From contig JAFRXL010000008.1 in the NCBI GenBank assembly GCA_017441505.1, forward strand, positions 1-44,271: a DNA stretch of 44,271 bases, written 5' to 3'. Positions 17,717 to 26,310 of this stretch are shown piece after piece. The position numbers and the translations under genes were made by a program. The notes under the pieces were generated by a model. The model worked only from the letters and a program-made list of their open reading frames with translations. It did no database searches and had not been told where the DNA came from. Positions within the stretch are counted from its first letter, which is position 1, and each line of letters begins with the position of its first letter. The stretch is from Ruminococcus sp. (GTDB lineage Bacteria; Bacillota; Clostridia; Oscillospirales; Ruminococcaceae).

Positions 17717-18166
17717 ATGACTTATCTTGATATACTCGATTCAGATTTCAGCGACGATATTTTTGAGCAGCTCTCTGCACTTGATAAACTTTGTGTAGGT
17801 GCTGACGGCTGGTCGGCGGACTCATTCCGCTCGGAAGCCGAAAAGGACACCGGTCACATACTATATATCACCGACAGCGGAAAGGTCATCGCACTTCTTT
17901 CCGGCTACCACGCAGTCGGTGAGGGCGATATAACAAGTGTTGCTGTTCATCCTGACTACCGCAGAAAAGGGCTTGCTAAAAAGCTCATAGAAAAATTTGA
18001 AAACAGCCTTCCGGAGGACACAGAGAGTATCTTTCTGGAAGTCAGAGAGTCCAACTGCGGAGCTATCGCTCTCTACGAAAAATGCGGCTTTGAGAGGTTA
18101 TCCGTCCGCAAAAATTTCTACTCTCAGCCACGAGAGAACGCTGTTGTCATGCAGAAAAAATTATAA
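17717..18166 (+). CDS. rimI: Ribosomal-protein-alanine N-acetyltransferase RimI
   Basis: GNAT-fold acetyltransferase of 149 residues. RimI acetylates the N-terminal Ala of ribosomal protein S18. The acetyl-CoA binding signature is VAVHPDYRRKGLAKKL (about 76-91), followed by FLEVRESNCGAIALYEKCGFE, typical of RimI. The neighbour tsaD strongly supports the assignment, since rimI and tsaD are adjacent in many genomes. The acidic N-terminus is also usual. A different GNAT substrate cannot be excluded. Confidence 0.88.
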   Translation: MTYLDILDSDFSDDIFEQLSALDKLCVGADGWSADSFRSEAEKDTGHILYITDSGKVIALLSGYHAVGEGDITSVAVHPDYRRKGLAKKLIEKFENSLPEDTESIFLEVRESNCGAIALYEKCGFERLSVRKNFYSQPRENAVVMQKKL

Positions 18167-18183
18167 AAAGAGGTAATGCAAAT

Positions 18184-19194
18184 ATGCTTATACTTGGAAT
18201 AGAAAGCTCCTGCGACGAGACCGCAGCCAGCGTCGTTAAAGACTGCCGTGAGATACGTTCTTCTGTTATCTCAACACAGATAGAGGAACACAAAAAATAC
18301 GGCGGTGTTGTACCGGAAATAGCCTCAAGACGTCACTGCGAGAACATTCTCGGAGTTGTTCGTCAGGCTCTTGATGAGGCTCAGGTAACTCTTGCCGACC
18401 TTGACGGTATCGCTGTTACATACGCTCCCGGACTTATAGGAGCTCTGCTTGTCGGAGTAAGCTTCGCAAAGGCTCTTGCAATGTCATGCGGCAAACCGCT
18501 CATACCGGTCCACCATATCGCAGGTCATATCGCTACGAACTATCTGACATTCCCGGAGCTTGAACCACCATATCTCTGCCTTGTAGCAAGCGGCGGTCAC
18601 AGCCATATAATCGAGGTCCTCAGCTATACCAAATTCCGTGTGGTAGGTCGTACCCGTGACGATGCTGCCGGTGAATGTTTTGATAAGTGTGCCCGTGCAA
18701 TGGGATTCCCATATCCCGGCGGAGTCCATGTTGACAACGCTGCTCAGTCCGGAGACAGCACTGCATTCAAGCTCCCGCACCCTGCCGTTGCCGGAAATGA
18801 GTACGATTTCAGCTTCTCAGGACTTAAAACGTCAGTTATAAACCTGCTCCACAATGCCGAGCAGAAAGGTCTGGAAGTGAATAAAAACGACCTTTCCGCA
18901 AGCTTGCAGCGTACCATATCCGAGATACTGACAAATAAAACTATCCTCGCAGCAGAAGCTCTTGGATATAAAAAGGTCGCTCTCGCAGGCGGAGTTTCAG
19001 CTAACTCCGGTGTTCGTGCCGCACTTTCTGCCGCTTGCAAGGAGCGTGGGTTCGATTTCTATATGCCTGAGAAAAAGCTCTGCGGCGATAATGGTGCTAT
19101 GATAGCCTGTCAGGGAAGCTATAATTTCCTCGCAGGCATAACTGCCGATGAAAGTCTGAACGCTATCGCCACACTCTCCATGGAAGACATCTGA
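18184..19194 (+). CDS. tsaD: tRNA threonylcarbamoyladenosine transferase TsaD
   Basis: Transfers the threonylcarbamoyl group to A37 of ANN-decoding tRNAs, with TsaB and TsaE, which are not in this window. It has 336 residues, full length. Motifs: N-terminal ILGIESSCDETAASVV, the metal site HHIAGH (from residue 110), VASGGHSHI, RDDAAGECFDKCAR, SFSGLKT, and ALAGGVSANSGVR near the C-terminus (ASKHA fold). It starts 17 bases after rimI with an AGAGGTAA site. Confidence 0.97.
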   Translation: MLILGIESSCDETAASVVKDCREIRSSVISTQIEEHKKYGGVVPEIASRRHCENILGVVRQALDEAQVTLADLDGIAVTYAPGLIGALLVGVSFAKALAMSCGKPLIPVHHIAGHIATNYLTFPELEPPYLCLVASGGHSHIIEVLSYTKFRVVGRTRDDAAGECFDKCARAMGFPYPGGVHVDNAAQSGDSTAFKLPHPAVAGNEYDFSFSGLKTSVINLLHNAEQKGLEVNKNDLSASLQRTISEILTNKTILAAEALGYKKVALAGGVSANSGVRAALSAACKERGFDFYMPEKKLCGDNGAMIACQGSYNFLAGITADESLNAIATLSMEDI

Positions 19195-19205
19195 GAGGCT
19201 GAGTT

Positions 19206-19394
19206 ATGGAAAAGAAAAAAATAACTAACTGCGAGACCTGCACCAATTTTGTCTACGATGATGACTACGACTGCTACGTGTGCATGGTCAATCTCGATGA
19301 GGACGAAATGTACCGCTTCCTGCAAGGAACTAATTACGCCTGTCCGTATTACAGGCTCGACGATGAGTACGGTGTTGTAAGACATCAGAATTGA
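19206..19394 (+). CDS. Small Cys-rich protein, DUF6472-like
   Basis: Acidic protein of 62 residues. Four Cys in two pairs (NCETCTNF, then YVCMV and YACPYY) suggest a small metal-binding fold. It resembles the small DUF6472-type proteins found in Clostridia; I recall that family from memory, so the name is tentative. It begins 11 bases after tsaD and so is cotranscribed with it. No function known. Confidence 0.72.
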   Translation: MEKKKITNCETCTNFVYDDDYDCYVCMVNLDEDEMYRFLQGTNYACPYYRLDDEYGVVRHQN

Positions 19395-19479
19395 AATGTG
19401 GTTTTGTTAAAAAGCAGTACTGCACAATAAATATATGCGGTGTTTCCGTAACAATTCAAAAAAGAAAGGTATAATTATA

Positions 19480-21009
19480 ATGAAAAAAATAGTCACAATA
19501 TTTTTACTTCTTGCAATGGTCTCATCAATTACTGCTTGCAATAACAAAACAGAAAAGAGCAGTTCCTCCTGTCAATCATGCGAGCAGGTGCAGACTGTCT
19601 CTCCCACAAAGCTCACAAACAAAATGACAGAGAATGAGCTGCAATATGTAGAAAAGCACGAGCTGACTCTGTTGGACGAAATCAAAAAACCCAATGCCGA
19701 CCCGAATGCTGAACACAAGGTAAGTATCGAGTTTCAGACGGTTGATATTGAACAATGGCGTACCTCAATTGAGGATAACCGAGCTGAATTGAGTGATGAA
19801 GAATACAACAGTGCATTGGAGCATATAAAAAAAGCTGAAAAAGCAGGCGGCGAATATCGTGTTCCGAACATAATTCTCGTAGACGGCTATATTTTACAGT
19901 TAAGAGTGCCATATGAGGATTCCTTTTATGACGGAGGTACTGTTAAGTTTTCTATGACAGAACGTAACGAAAAAGGCGAACTGGAAGCTAAAACATATTC
20001 TTTTGATACATTTGAAGAGTATCTGGGATTCATTCAGAAAAATGCTGAAGAATTATTAGGCTACACCGCCGAACAAACCGAGCTGACTATTTTTTATATG
20101 AAAATTGCAAACGAAGCTCTGAAAACAGGCAATTATGAGACACTTCCCGATGGCTCGGTCGATCAAAATGATAGTTCTCTGCATCTCTGGAGTATCTTTC
20201 AAAATTACAGAAGCGAATGGGAATATGACCGTGAAGCCGTTGAAGCAATAAAGGATTCAATTGACGAGATAAGTATTTATGACGATGAACTGGGCGAAAC
20301 ATTTACTGTACACGTTACTCTCCCGCCCGATTACGACAAGGACAAGACCTATCCTGTATTCTTCCTGACTGACGGTATATGGCGTTTCGGCAACTGTCCG
20401 GAGCTGAGAAAATGCATGGAAAACGGCGAGGCTGCTCCTGTTATCCTTGTCAGCCTTTATTACAGCTATGATGTCACTGATCCAGACCAAGAACAACGCT
20501 TTGTTGATCTTGTTTTAAACCGTGACAAGCTGCTTGATTTTATCACCGACAATATTATGCCGTATTTATGCGAGAATTATAATATCGACTGCGGAAATTC
20601 AACACTTTACGGTCATTCGGACGGCGGTGTATTCACGCACTATGCACTGTTCAACTCGGATAAATATGAGAATCAGCCGTTTGGTCATTATATCATCGGC
20701 AGTCCTGCATTCTGGGGGCTGTATCATTGCGATAATAAAGACGATGTGCTGAGTGATTACAACTATTTTGACAGAAATAAAACGCTGAATAAAACTGTTT
20801 TCCTCTGTGCAGGTTCTCTGGAGGATCCAGACTATGTTGACCATTATCGTGAGGGCGATGATACAACACTTGAAGGTGTTGCAAAGCTGAAAGAGCGTCT
20901 GGAGTCCCATGATGCAGACCTTACATATAAGCTGTATGAGTCTCACCATTATCAATACATTCCGGAGATGCTTGTCGAATATCTGAAAAAAACTTATCCG
21001 TGTAATTGA
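19480..21009 (+). CDS. Secreted lipoprotein esterase, esterase-D / enterochelin-esterase-like fold
   Basis: Serine hydrolase of 509 residues. I chose ATG 19480 (AAAGAAAGG site) because it places a classical lipoprotein signal peptide first, with lipobox SSITAC. A Ser-rich spacer and an unassigned domain (about 45-270) come before the alpha/beta-hydrolase domain. That domain shows FTVHVTLPPDYDKDKTYPVFFLTDG, the nucleophile elbow YGHSDGG (from about 377) and a C-terminal His in YESHHYQYIPEML (near 488). Relatives include feruloyl and acetyl-xylan esterases and siderophore esterases. In a fibre degrader a role on plant-wall esters is plausible, but there is no dockerin and no carbohydrate-binding module. 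Confidence 0.8.
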   Translation: MKKIVTIFLLLAMVSSITACNNKTEKSSSSCQSCEQVQTVSPTKLTNKMTENELQYVEKHELTLLDEIKKPNADPNAEHKVSIEFQTVDIEQWRTSIEDNRAELSDEEYNSALEHIKKAEKAGGEYRVPNIILVDGYILQLRVPYEDSFYDGGTVKFSMTERNEKGELEAKTYSFDTFEEYLGFIQKNAEELLGYTAEQTELTIFYMKIANEALKTGNYETLPDGSVDQNDSSLHLWSIFQNYRSEWEYDREAVEAIKDSIDEISIYDDELGETFTVHVTLPPDYDKDKTYPVFFLTDGIWRFGNCPELRKCMENGEAAPVILVSLYYSYDVTDPDQEQRFVDLVLNRDKLLDFITDNIMPYLCENYNIDCGNSTLYGHSDGGVFTHYALFNSDKYENQPFGHYIIGSPAFWGLYHCDNKDDVLSDYNYFDRNKTLNKTVFLCAGSLEDPDYVDHYREGDDTTLEGVAKLKERLESHDADLTYKLYESHHYQYIPEMLVEYLKKTYPCN

Positions 21010-21034
21010 AGATTTCCATTTTTAATGAAAAACT

Positions 21035-21073
21035 GCCCCGAAGCAACCGACAAATTGCTTCGGGGCAAACTTT
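21035..21073. terminator. Bidirectional terminator between the esterase gene and the ger operon
   Basis: Perfect 12-bp stem GCCCCGAAGCAA / TTGCTTCGGGGC with an 8-base loop and a T-rich tail, lying between convergent genes. Confidence 0.9.
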
Positions 21074-21074
21074 T

Positions 21075-21626
21075 TCACGAGTCAGTCTTTTTTTCTACGA
21101 CGCAGGCAGTTATATCTCCGCTTTTATGGAGCTCCGGAAGTTCTGCTTTGGAGTCGTCAAGCAGCCTTCCAAGCACTGTTATTATATCACTGTTCCGGAC
21201 TTTTCCCTGCTCAGCCGCCTCTTTTACTGCTCCTTCGAGCTGCTCAGCGTCCTTATCACGGAGCAGTGATGCTCCGTTTCTGCTGTGTGCGACCAGACAT
21301 GACGGCGAAACCTTCCACTCGTTCAGCAGATACGAAAGTACCTCCGTACAGTTGCAGTCTCCGAGAATAACAAGTTCAGTATATCCGGTAAAAACGGACT
21401 TCCCCGTAACAAGCTCAGCGGCTTCTATAGCGGAATCGATATCCTCTCCGCTGACCGAAACACTTTCTTTGTCCTCAGAAAAGAAGGTCAGCGTAAGCTC
21501 TTTCCGATCGTCTCCGGAGATCGCAACAGCCCTGAGATACTCCTTATCGTGAACACGTCCGGAGGACGCACAGCCGGTCAGCATAAACAGCGGCAGAAAA
21601 GTGACTAAAAATATTTTCCTCAGCAT
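21075..21626 (-). CDS. GerAC-family germinant receptor C subunit, C-terminally shortened
   Basis: Lipoprotein of 183 residues (lipobox LTGCASS). The N-terminal domain follows the Ger(x)C pattern: HDKEYLRAVAISGD, GKSVFTGYTELVILG. Full-length C subunits have about 370-400 residues, so the C-terminal half is missing. The frame ends cleanly just before a terminator. I chose ATG 21626 because AGGTG is well spaced from it; ATG 21635 is only two bases after that site. The start overlaps the end of the B-subunit gene by a few bases. It may be an eroded gene or a reduced functional form. Confidence 0.78.
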   Translation of the reverse strand: MLRKIFLVTFLPLFMLTGCASSGRVHDKEYLRAVAISGDDRKELTLTFFSEDKESVSVSGEDIDSAIEAAELVTGKSVFTGYTELVILGDCNCTEVLSYLLNEWKVSPSCLVAHSRNGASLLRDKDAEQLEGAVKEAAEQGKVRNSDIITVLGRLLDDSKAELPELHKSGDITACVVEKKTDS

Positions 21627-21627
21627 A

Positions 21628-22620
21628 TCATGCACCTGCTTTCACCCTGTTTTTTATTGCCGTGAATACGGGGACTATAAGCAGTGCCAGAATTACTGCC
21701 GCAGCTGTAAAAGTTCCGTAAATATCGGTCTTTGAGATAAGAAATGCCGTGAGGAGCATTACCGCAAGAGTTATACTGCTGCTGTAATGTTTGAAAGCAG
21801 GATAAAGCTCACGGAGCAGATATGCCGATGCCGAGACCTGAACTCCTATGGAAAAAACTCCGCATATAACAAAAACTATAAGAAAAAGAGAGTCTATCCG
21901 CTGAGCTGAAAATGGCTGCGATACCTGAGCTGCGGTCACAGTCGGGAAGTCGGTTATCTTCATTATACCGCCGACCGCAAGTATAACAGTCAGCATGATA
22001 AGCAAGGTCATAACAGCTTTTGCGATGAAGTATTTCTCAACTGCCTTATACGGACTCCCCTTTGTTATTCCGGCAAGCACAGATAGTCCGCCAAGACCTC
22101 CGCTCATAGCAATGCTTCTGATAAATTCATTCCGGAAGCTCATATTGCTCTCTGCACGGGTCAGATTTTCTATATCAGCATTTCTTGCAGCACTCACCGC
22201 TACTATCAGCAGGTAGACTGCTCCGACCGCAGCAGCTATAAGTGAAGCTCTTGAAACTGCCTTTATGCCCTCGGATGAAATATACAGACAAGCCAGTGCG
22301 ATAAGTCCGGATATAAGGAGCTTTCCCCATATCCCATTTGAGCTTTCATAGGGGATATATATTGCTTCGGAAGTACGCCACTGCATATTGAACAGGACTC
22401 CGCCCCAGAAAACAAAATACAGCATATAAAACCACTTGACCGCTTTTCCCTCAGTTCTTCCGCATCTGATAAGGAGCATGGCGAGCACAAATTGTATTAT
22501 TATGCCAAACGAAAATGCTCCTACAGTGAACAGCGACATTCTGCCAGTAAAGCCGAAAAGTGCAAATGCATCACTTAAAAGCAGCATTGCCGAAAACTGC
22601 GAGGCTGTTACTTTATTCAT
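21628..22620 (-). CDS. GerAB-family spore germination permease
   Basis: Integral membrane B subunit of a GerA-type germinant receptor (amino acid-polyamine transporter fold), 330 residues with about ten hydrophobic segments. It begins MNKVTASQFSAMLLLSDAF, as in the family. I chose ATG 22620, preceded by GGAGG inside the A-subunit gene. A longer frame from 22752 has an Arg-rich, non-homologous extension and is rejected. It overlaps the A-subunit gene by 8 bases. It is somewhat shorter than typical members (about 365). Confidence 0.87.
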   Translation of the reverse strand: MNKVTASQFSAMLLLSDAFALFGFTGRMSLFTVGAFSFGIIIQFVLAMLLIRCGRTEGKAVKWFYMLYFVFWGGVLFNMQWRTSEAIYIPYESSNGIWGKLLISGLIALACLYISSEGIKAVSRASLIAAAVGAVYLLIVAVSAARNADIENLTRAESNMSFRNEFIRSIAMSGGLGGLSVLAGITKGSPYKAVEKYFIAKAVMTLLIMLTVILAVGGIMKITDFPTVTAAQVSQPFSAQRIDSLFLIVFVICGVFSIGVQVSASAYLLRELYPAFKHYSSSITLAVMLLTAFLISKTDIYGTFTAAAVILALLIVPVFTAIKNRVKAGA

Positions 22621-24052
22621 GATACTCCTCCACCGTGAAACCTCTGTTCTGCATCTTCCTGAATCCGCTCCGTATCGCAGTATCTCCCATGCCGGACTTC
22701 TTAAACGGCGACACCGGAGCTGTATACGGGAAGCCGTAGTCCTCTGTAGCACACACGTTCACAAGCACTGCACAGGCAAGCAGACTGATACCGAAAAGTC
22801 CGAATATACCTCCGGCAATAAGAAAGGAAAAACGCAGTACTGTTATAGGCGGATTGAGCTCCGGTACGCAAAGTCCGCTCATGACCGCAAGGGCAGTCAT
22901 GGTAAGAAGCGGAGTACTTATCAGTCCGGACTGCACAGCCGCATCTCCGATTATAAGTCCGCTTACGATGCTTACAGCTCCGCCCATAGGCTTTGGCAGA
23001 CGCACTCCGGCTTCCCTTATTATCTCGTACATGAGCAGTACTCCTATAGACTCGGTCATAATAGAAAGCGGAGCTTTCCGCTCGGCTTCGACCAATATCA
23101 TAAGCAGTGTGCTGTTGAGGAGCTCCGGATGATGCATAACTATTGCTGTGTACACTGACGGCAGCAGTATTGAAAGTATAAACGCCATGTACTTTATCCA
23201 GCGGATGAATGTTGCGTAATACGGTTTAAAAGCGTAGTCATCGAGCGTCTGGAAGCTTTCACAGAACAGTCTTGGTATGACTATAGCATAAGGCACACCG
23301 TCCACAAGCAGTCCCACCCTGCCCTCTATGAGCTTTGAACAAAGTACATCCGGACGCTCTGTTGTTCCGTTAGAGCTGAAAAGCTCAAACCGCTGACTTT
23401 CCACAAAAGGTCTAATATAGCCTGTTGAAAGTATGGATTCAAGCTTTATCTCGTCCAGTGAGCCTTTTATGCGGCTTAGCAGCTCCTGCGGCACACGGTC
23501 TTTCATATAGCACAGGCAAATGTCAGTCCTGCTTTTTTCGCCTTTGACCATAAGCTCCATGACAAGCTCCGGAGTTTTTAGTCTGCGGCGTATCTGAGAC
23601 ATACTGGTGCGGATAGTCTCTGCGAAGCCCTCATGAGCTCCCATGATATTTCCCTCACCGGATGGCTCTTGCACTCCCCTTGACTGATAGCCCTGAACAC
23701 CGAATGCAAGAGCCGTCCGCATTCCCTCTGCTATGAGTACTGCAAATCCGGAATCTATCAGACGGAAAAGAGTATCATAATCGTTCACTTCCGGTCTGTC
23801 GGTGGACAGCAGGAGTTCCTCTTTAATGTAGTGAAAAAGCTCTTTGGAGTCTTTTTTTGCTTCTATAGCTGTTATGGGTTCAAAAATAAGCTCGGTTATG
23901 ACAGAAGTTGAGACCATGCCCTCGCAGCATAGCAAGGCACAGTGTACACCTCCGGTAACGAATTCGTTCACAAGGAGGTCGGAGGAATTGCCGGAGAGTT
24001 GTTTTATATGTGAGATATTATCTTTGAGTTTGGGGATAAGTTCGCCGTTCAT
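22613..24052 (-). CDS. GerAA-family spore germination receptor A subunit
   Basis: A subunit of a GerA-type receptor, 479 residues, usual length. The N-terminal soluble part includes SSDLLVNEFVTGGVHCALLC and LLSTDRPEVNDYDTLFRLID; the middle has GRVGLLVDGVPYAIVIPRLFCE; the C-terminal part has about five membrane helices, including PLSIMTESIGVLLMYEIIREAG and LPKPMGGAVSIVSGLIIGDAAV, both strong family signatures. In spore formers the A/B/C complex senses germinants in the spore inner membrane. First gene of the operon. Its upstream flank is the palindromic element at 24087-24475, so its promoter is unclear. Confidence 0.92.
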   Translation of the reverse strand: MNGELIPKLKDNISHIKQLSGNSSDLLVNEFVTGGVHCALLCCEGMVSTSVITELIFEPITAIEAKKDSKELFHYIKEELLLSTDRPEVNDYDTLFRLIDSGFAVLIAEGMRTALAFGVQGYQSRGVQEPSGEGNIMGAHEGFAETIRTSMSQIRRRLKTPELVMELMVKGEKSRTDICLCYMKDRVPQELLSRIKGSLDEIKLESILSTGYIRPFVESQRFELFSSNGTTERPDVLCSKLIEGRVGLLVDGVPYAIVIPRLFCESFQTLDDYAFKPYYATFIRWIKYMAFILSILLPSVYTAIVMHHPELLNSTLLMILVEAERKAPLSIMTESIGVLLMYEIIREAGVRLPKPMGGAVSIVSGLIIGDAAVQSGLISTPLLTMTALAVMSGLCVPELNPPITVLRFSFLIAGGIFGLFGISLLACAVLVNVCATEDYGFPYTAPVSPFKKSGMGDTAIRSGFRKMQNRGFTVEEYHE

Positions 24053-24086
24053 GTTTTCACCTCAAAGGTAGTATCTGCAAAAAATA

Positions 24087-24475
24087 AAAAAACATACCCA
24101 AAAATAAAAAAGAAAAAAACCGACGAAGTCGGGCAATAACGGGATTCCAAAGGGTTATTCAACCCTTTGGCAAAGGGGTGTGCGAGGGGGAACAGCGTTC
24201 CCCCTCAAGAGTAGTAAAAACAGCGAAGCGAGTTTTTTACGGACCGTCCGCATTGCTTGCCTCGGCTTGACCGACGCAGTAATTACGCCAGTCAAGCTGG
24301 GGCGAGTGCTACGAGCCGTCCGTCCAGCGTTGCTTTGCTCGCTGGACTGCTTTTTAGGAAGGGCTATGCCCTTCCTCGTACACCTTCCCGCCAAAGGGTT
24401 GAATAACCCTTTGGAATCCCGTTATTGCCCGACTTCGTCGGCTTTTTCTTTTTATTTTTTAGTATGTTTTTTATT
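24087..24475. repeat. Long palindromic intergenic repeat element with nested hairpins
   Basis: The outer arms 24120-24170 and 24391-24441 are perfect 51-base inverted copies. Imperfect pairing extends outward through A/T-rich ends to about 24087 and 24475, and inward (GGTGTGCGAGG against GGTGTACGAGG). Each arm holds its own hairpins (CCGAC-GAA-GTCGG; CCAAAGGGTT-ATTC-AACCCTTTGG), and the centre has more: GAGGGGGAAC/GTTCCCCCTC, GTCCAGCG/CGCTGGAC, GGAAGGGC/GCCCTTCC, GCTTGAC/GTCAAGC. No convincing protein is encoded. It resembles a MITE-like or repeat-family element; I see no target duplication. It overlaps the stop codon of the next gene at 24471. Confidence 0.85.
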
Positions 24476-25286
24476 TCATTCTTTTATACACTATGCTTCC
24501 GCCGCCTGCTGCTGCGAATAAAAGTCCGAATATCATACAGCGTGAAGTCACCGCACTTTTCAGCTCCTCCGCAGCACCTTTCAGTGCTTCCAACGGAAAA
24601 TCCATTTCATCGACCTTAAATGCACCTCCGAACACAATACCAACTAAAAGTAATAGTCCGCCTCCCACTATAAGTGCAAGACCAGTCTTAACAAGTCTGT
24701 CATCAGCCATAAAATAGTTCAGCACCAAAGCTCCCAACGCAAAAAAAGTAAATATCACAGCCTTGGTAGTCCCACCGCTGAGAGATACCGGAATTTTGTC
24801 CGTATACTTGCTTACGTCAATTGTTTCCTTTCCGGCATCAACGGACTTACCAATAAATTCATCGAGCTTGCTTGCATCCAGTCCAAGACTTTTGCTTGAA
24901 TTATAGCTCTTAGCATTTGCGGATATACTCTCTTGCAGGTATTTTCCCTTTACACGAGCTTTTTTGCCGCTGTAGAGCTGGTCGAGAATGTCCCTGACCT
25001 CTTTTTTCACCGGTTCTTCAGTTATGACCTCTGCCATTATGGTAGTGAGGTCGTTTTTGACTTTTTGCGGAGGGTCAGTTTTCAGATATGCGTTTTTCGC
25101 CTTGTCACGGACTGAATCCGTGATTCCGGAATAGACTCGCTTTTCCTCAAAGGTCTTATCAACATGATCCTTGCTGAGCAGTGTTGAAGCGAGAATGATG
25201 AATACTGCCGCAGTACATAGCAGTATTCCGGCAACAAAAGGCAGAAGCTTTTTCCAGTCATTATGAATATCAGCATATTGTCCCAT
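24471..25286 (-). CDS. Membrane protein of unknown function
   Basis: I do not recognise this 271-residue protein. One membrane helix lies near the N-terminus (about 14-35). A Lys/Glu-rich hydrophilic domain follows (about 40-165), probably outside the cell. Three hydrophobic segments occupy the C-terminal half (AVIFTFFALGALVLNYFM, LALIVGGGLLLLVGIVFG, CMIFGLLFAAAGGGSIVY). A good GGGAGG site precedes the ATG. It may be cotranscribed with corA upstream, although a hairpin lies between. Its last codons run into the palindromic element, so its 3' end may have been set by insertion of that element. Confidence 0.7.
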   Translation of the reverse strand: MGQYADIHNDWKKLLPFVAGILLCTAAVFIILASTLLSKDHVDKTFEEKRVYSGITDSVRDKAKNAYLKTDPPQKVKNDLTTIMAEVITEEPVKKEVRDILDQLYSGKKARVKGKYLQESISANAKSYNSSKSLGLDASKLDEFIGKSVDAGKETIDVSKYTDKIPVSLSGGTTKAVIFTFFALGALVLNYFMADDRLVKTGLALIVGGGLLLLVGIVFGGAFKVDEMDFPLEALKGAAEELKSAVTSRCMIFGLLFAAAGGGSIVYKRMK

Positions 25287-25310
25287 ATCGATACCTCCCT
25301 TTACAATTAG

Positions 25311-25333
25311 AGCCTGAGAAAAGAACTCAGGCT
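25311..25333 (-). terminator. Hairpin after corA
   Basis: Perfect 8-bp stem AGCCTGAG / CTCAGGCT with a 7-base loop, 20 bases after the corA stop. The T-run is weak, so it may only attenuate transcription into the next gene. Confidence 0.5.
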
Positions 25334-25352
25334 TCGGTTAATTATTGTCTTT

Positions 25353-26285
25353 TTATTTCTTTTTCCATTTCATAAGAGCAAATGCAGTTATACCGGTCAG
25401 GAAGATGGTAAGTGTGATAGCGAACCACGTATACGGCATAGGCAGGTCAACAGTATTGATGCCGTAAAATGCGAACATGATATTTGGTATCTCCAGAACA
25501 ACGGTGATAATGGTCAATCTCCACATAACGAGGTTGAGGTTATTAGAGATTATCGACGAAAATCCGTCCATCATACTGGATAGGATGCCGGTGTATATGC
25601 TTGCCATTTCGATAGCCTGTTTCATCTCGATGAGAACGTCTTCAAGAAGGTCCTGATCCTCATCATAGAGCTTTATTACTCTTCCACGGAATATCTTTTC
25701 TATTGTAGCTTCGTTGGCTTTTAAAGAAGTCGAGAAATATACGAGTGACTTTTCAAGAGCAAGGAGCTGCATGAGAAGCTCATTCTTCATCGCATCGTGC
25801 AGCTGCTGCTCAGCGGCAGATGATATTTTGTCGATCTGTTTAAGGTGAGTAAGGAAGAGGGCAGCTATTCTAAGAAGGAGCTGCAAAACGAATCGTGTTT
25901 TAAAGCTCGGACGCAGATTTCTTATCCCACCATGCATAGCTTCTTTCAGTATCTGAGTTTCTTTTAGTGAGATAGTGAAGACGTAGTCCTCATTAATAAT
26001 TATGCCGATAGGCTGGGTATAGAAGTTTCTGGTCTGATCCTCGTCAACAGTAGATACAGGGGTATCGATAATAACGAGGGTCTGGTCGTCCTCACGCTCT
26101 ATACGTGACGACTCCTCCTCATCGAGAGAGGACTTGACGAAACCGCTGTCAAGACCATAAGTCTCTATGAGTTCAATAATTTCCTGAGGTGTCGGATCTA
26201 TAACTGAGATCCAGCATCCCACAGAAGGCTCATCACATTGAGTGAGCTTTCCGTTTTCATTTGTGTAAAAACTTATCATAATCAT
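25353..26285 (-). CDS. corA: CorA-family divalent cation transporter
   Basis: Pentameric channel-type transporter for Mg2+ or another divalent cation, 310 residues. A soluble N-terminal funnel (about 1-245) is followed by two C-terminal membrane helices and a Lys-rich tail (MKWKKK). The pore signature at the end of the first helix is YGIN (in FAFYGINTVDLP), not the usual YGMN. GIN is typical of ZntB-like members, so zinc transport is possible. Starts are the closely spaced ATGs at 26285 and 26279; an in-frame stop lies just upstream. Neither has a ribosome site at normal distance; see the leader. Confidence 0.88.
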   Translation of the reverse strand: MIMISFYTNENGKLTQCDEPSVGCWISVIDPTPQEIIELIETYGLDSGFVKSSLDEEESSRIEREDDQTLVIIDTPVSTVDEDQTRNFYTQPIGIIINEDYVFTISLKETQILKEAMHGGIRNLRPSFKTRFVLQLLLRIAALFLTHLKQIDKISSAAEQQLHDAMKNELLMQLLALEKSLVYFSTSLKANEATIEKIFRGRVIKLYDEDQDLLEDVLIEMKQAIEMASIYTGILSSMMDGFSSIISNNLNLVMWRLTIITVVLEIPNIMFAFYGINTVDLPMPYTWFAITLTIFLTGITAFALMKWKKK

Positions 26286-26310
26286 GTGTGTCTGTCATAA
26301 AGACAGACAT
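26257..26310 (-). CDS. Possible 17-residue ORF overlapping the corA start
   Basis: Reads MSVFMTDTHDYDKFLHK in another frame and overlaps the first codons of corA. GGAG lies only two bases before its ATG, which is too close for good initiation, so coding is doubtful. Listed because it lies between the corA ribosome site and the corA start. Confidence 0.2.
   Translation of the reverse strand: MSVFMTDTHDYDKFLHK

Noticed and set aside
21075-21626. Frameshift as the cause of the short GerC-like protein
   Set aside because: A terminator and a convergent gene follow directly after the stop, leaving no room for the missing C-terminal half in any frame.
22621-22752. N-terminal extension of the GerAB-like protein
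   Set aside because: Arg-rich sequence unlike the family, overlapping the A-subunit gene; ATG 22620 has a GGAGG site and the family-typical start.
24180-24521. 113-codon plus-strand frame (and a minus-strand frame) in the palindromic element
   Set aside because: Their codons follow the hairpin arms and there is no ribosome site; probably spurious frames of a repeat.
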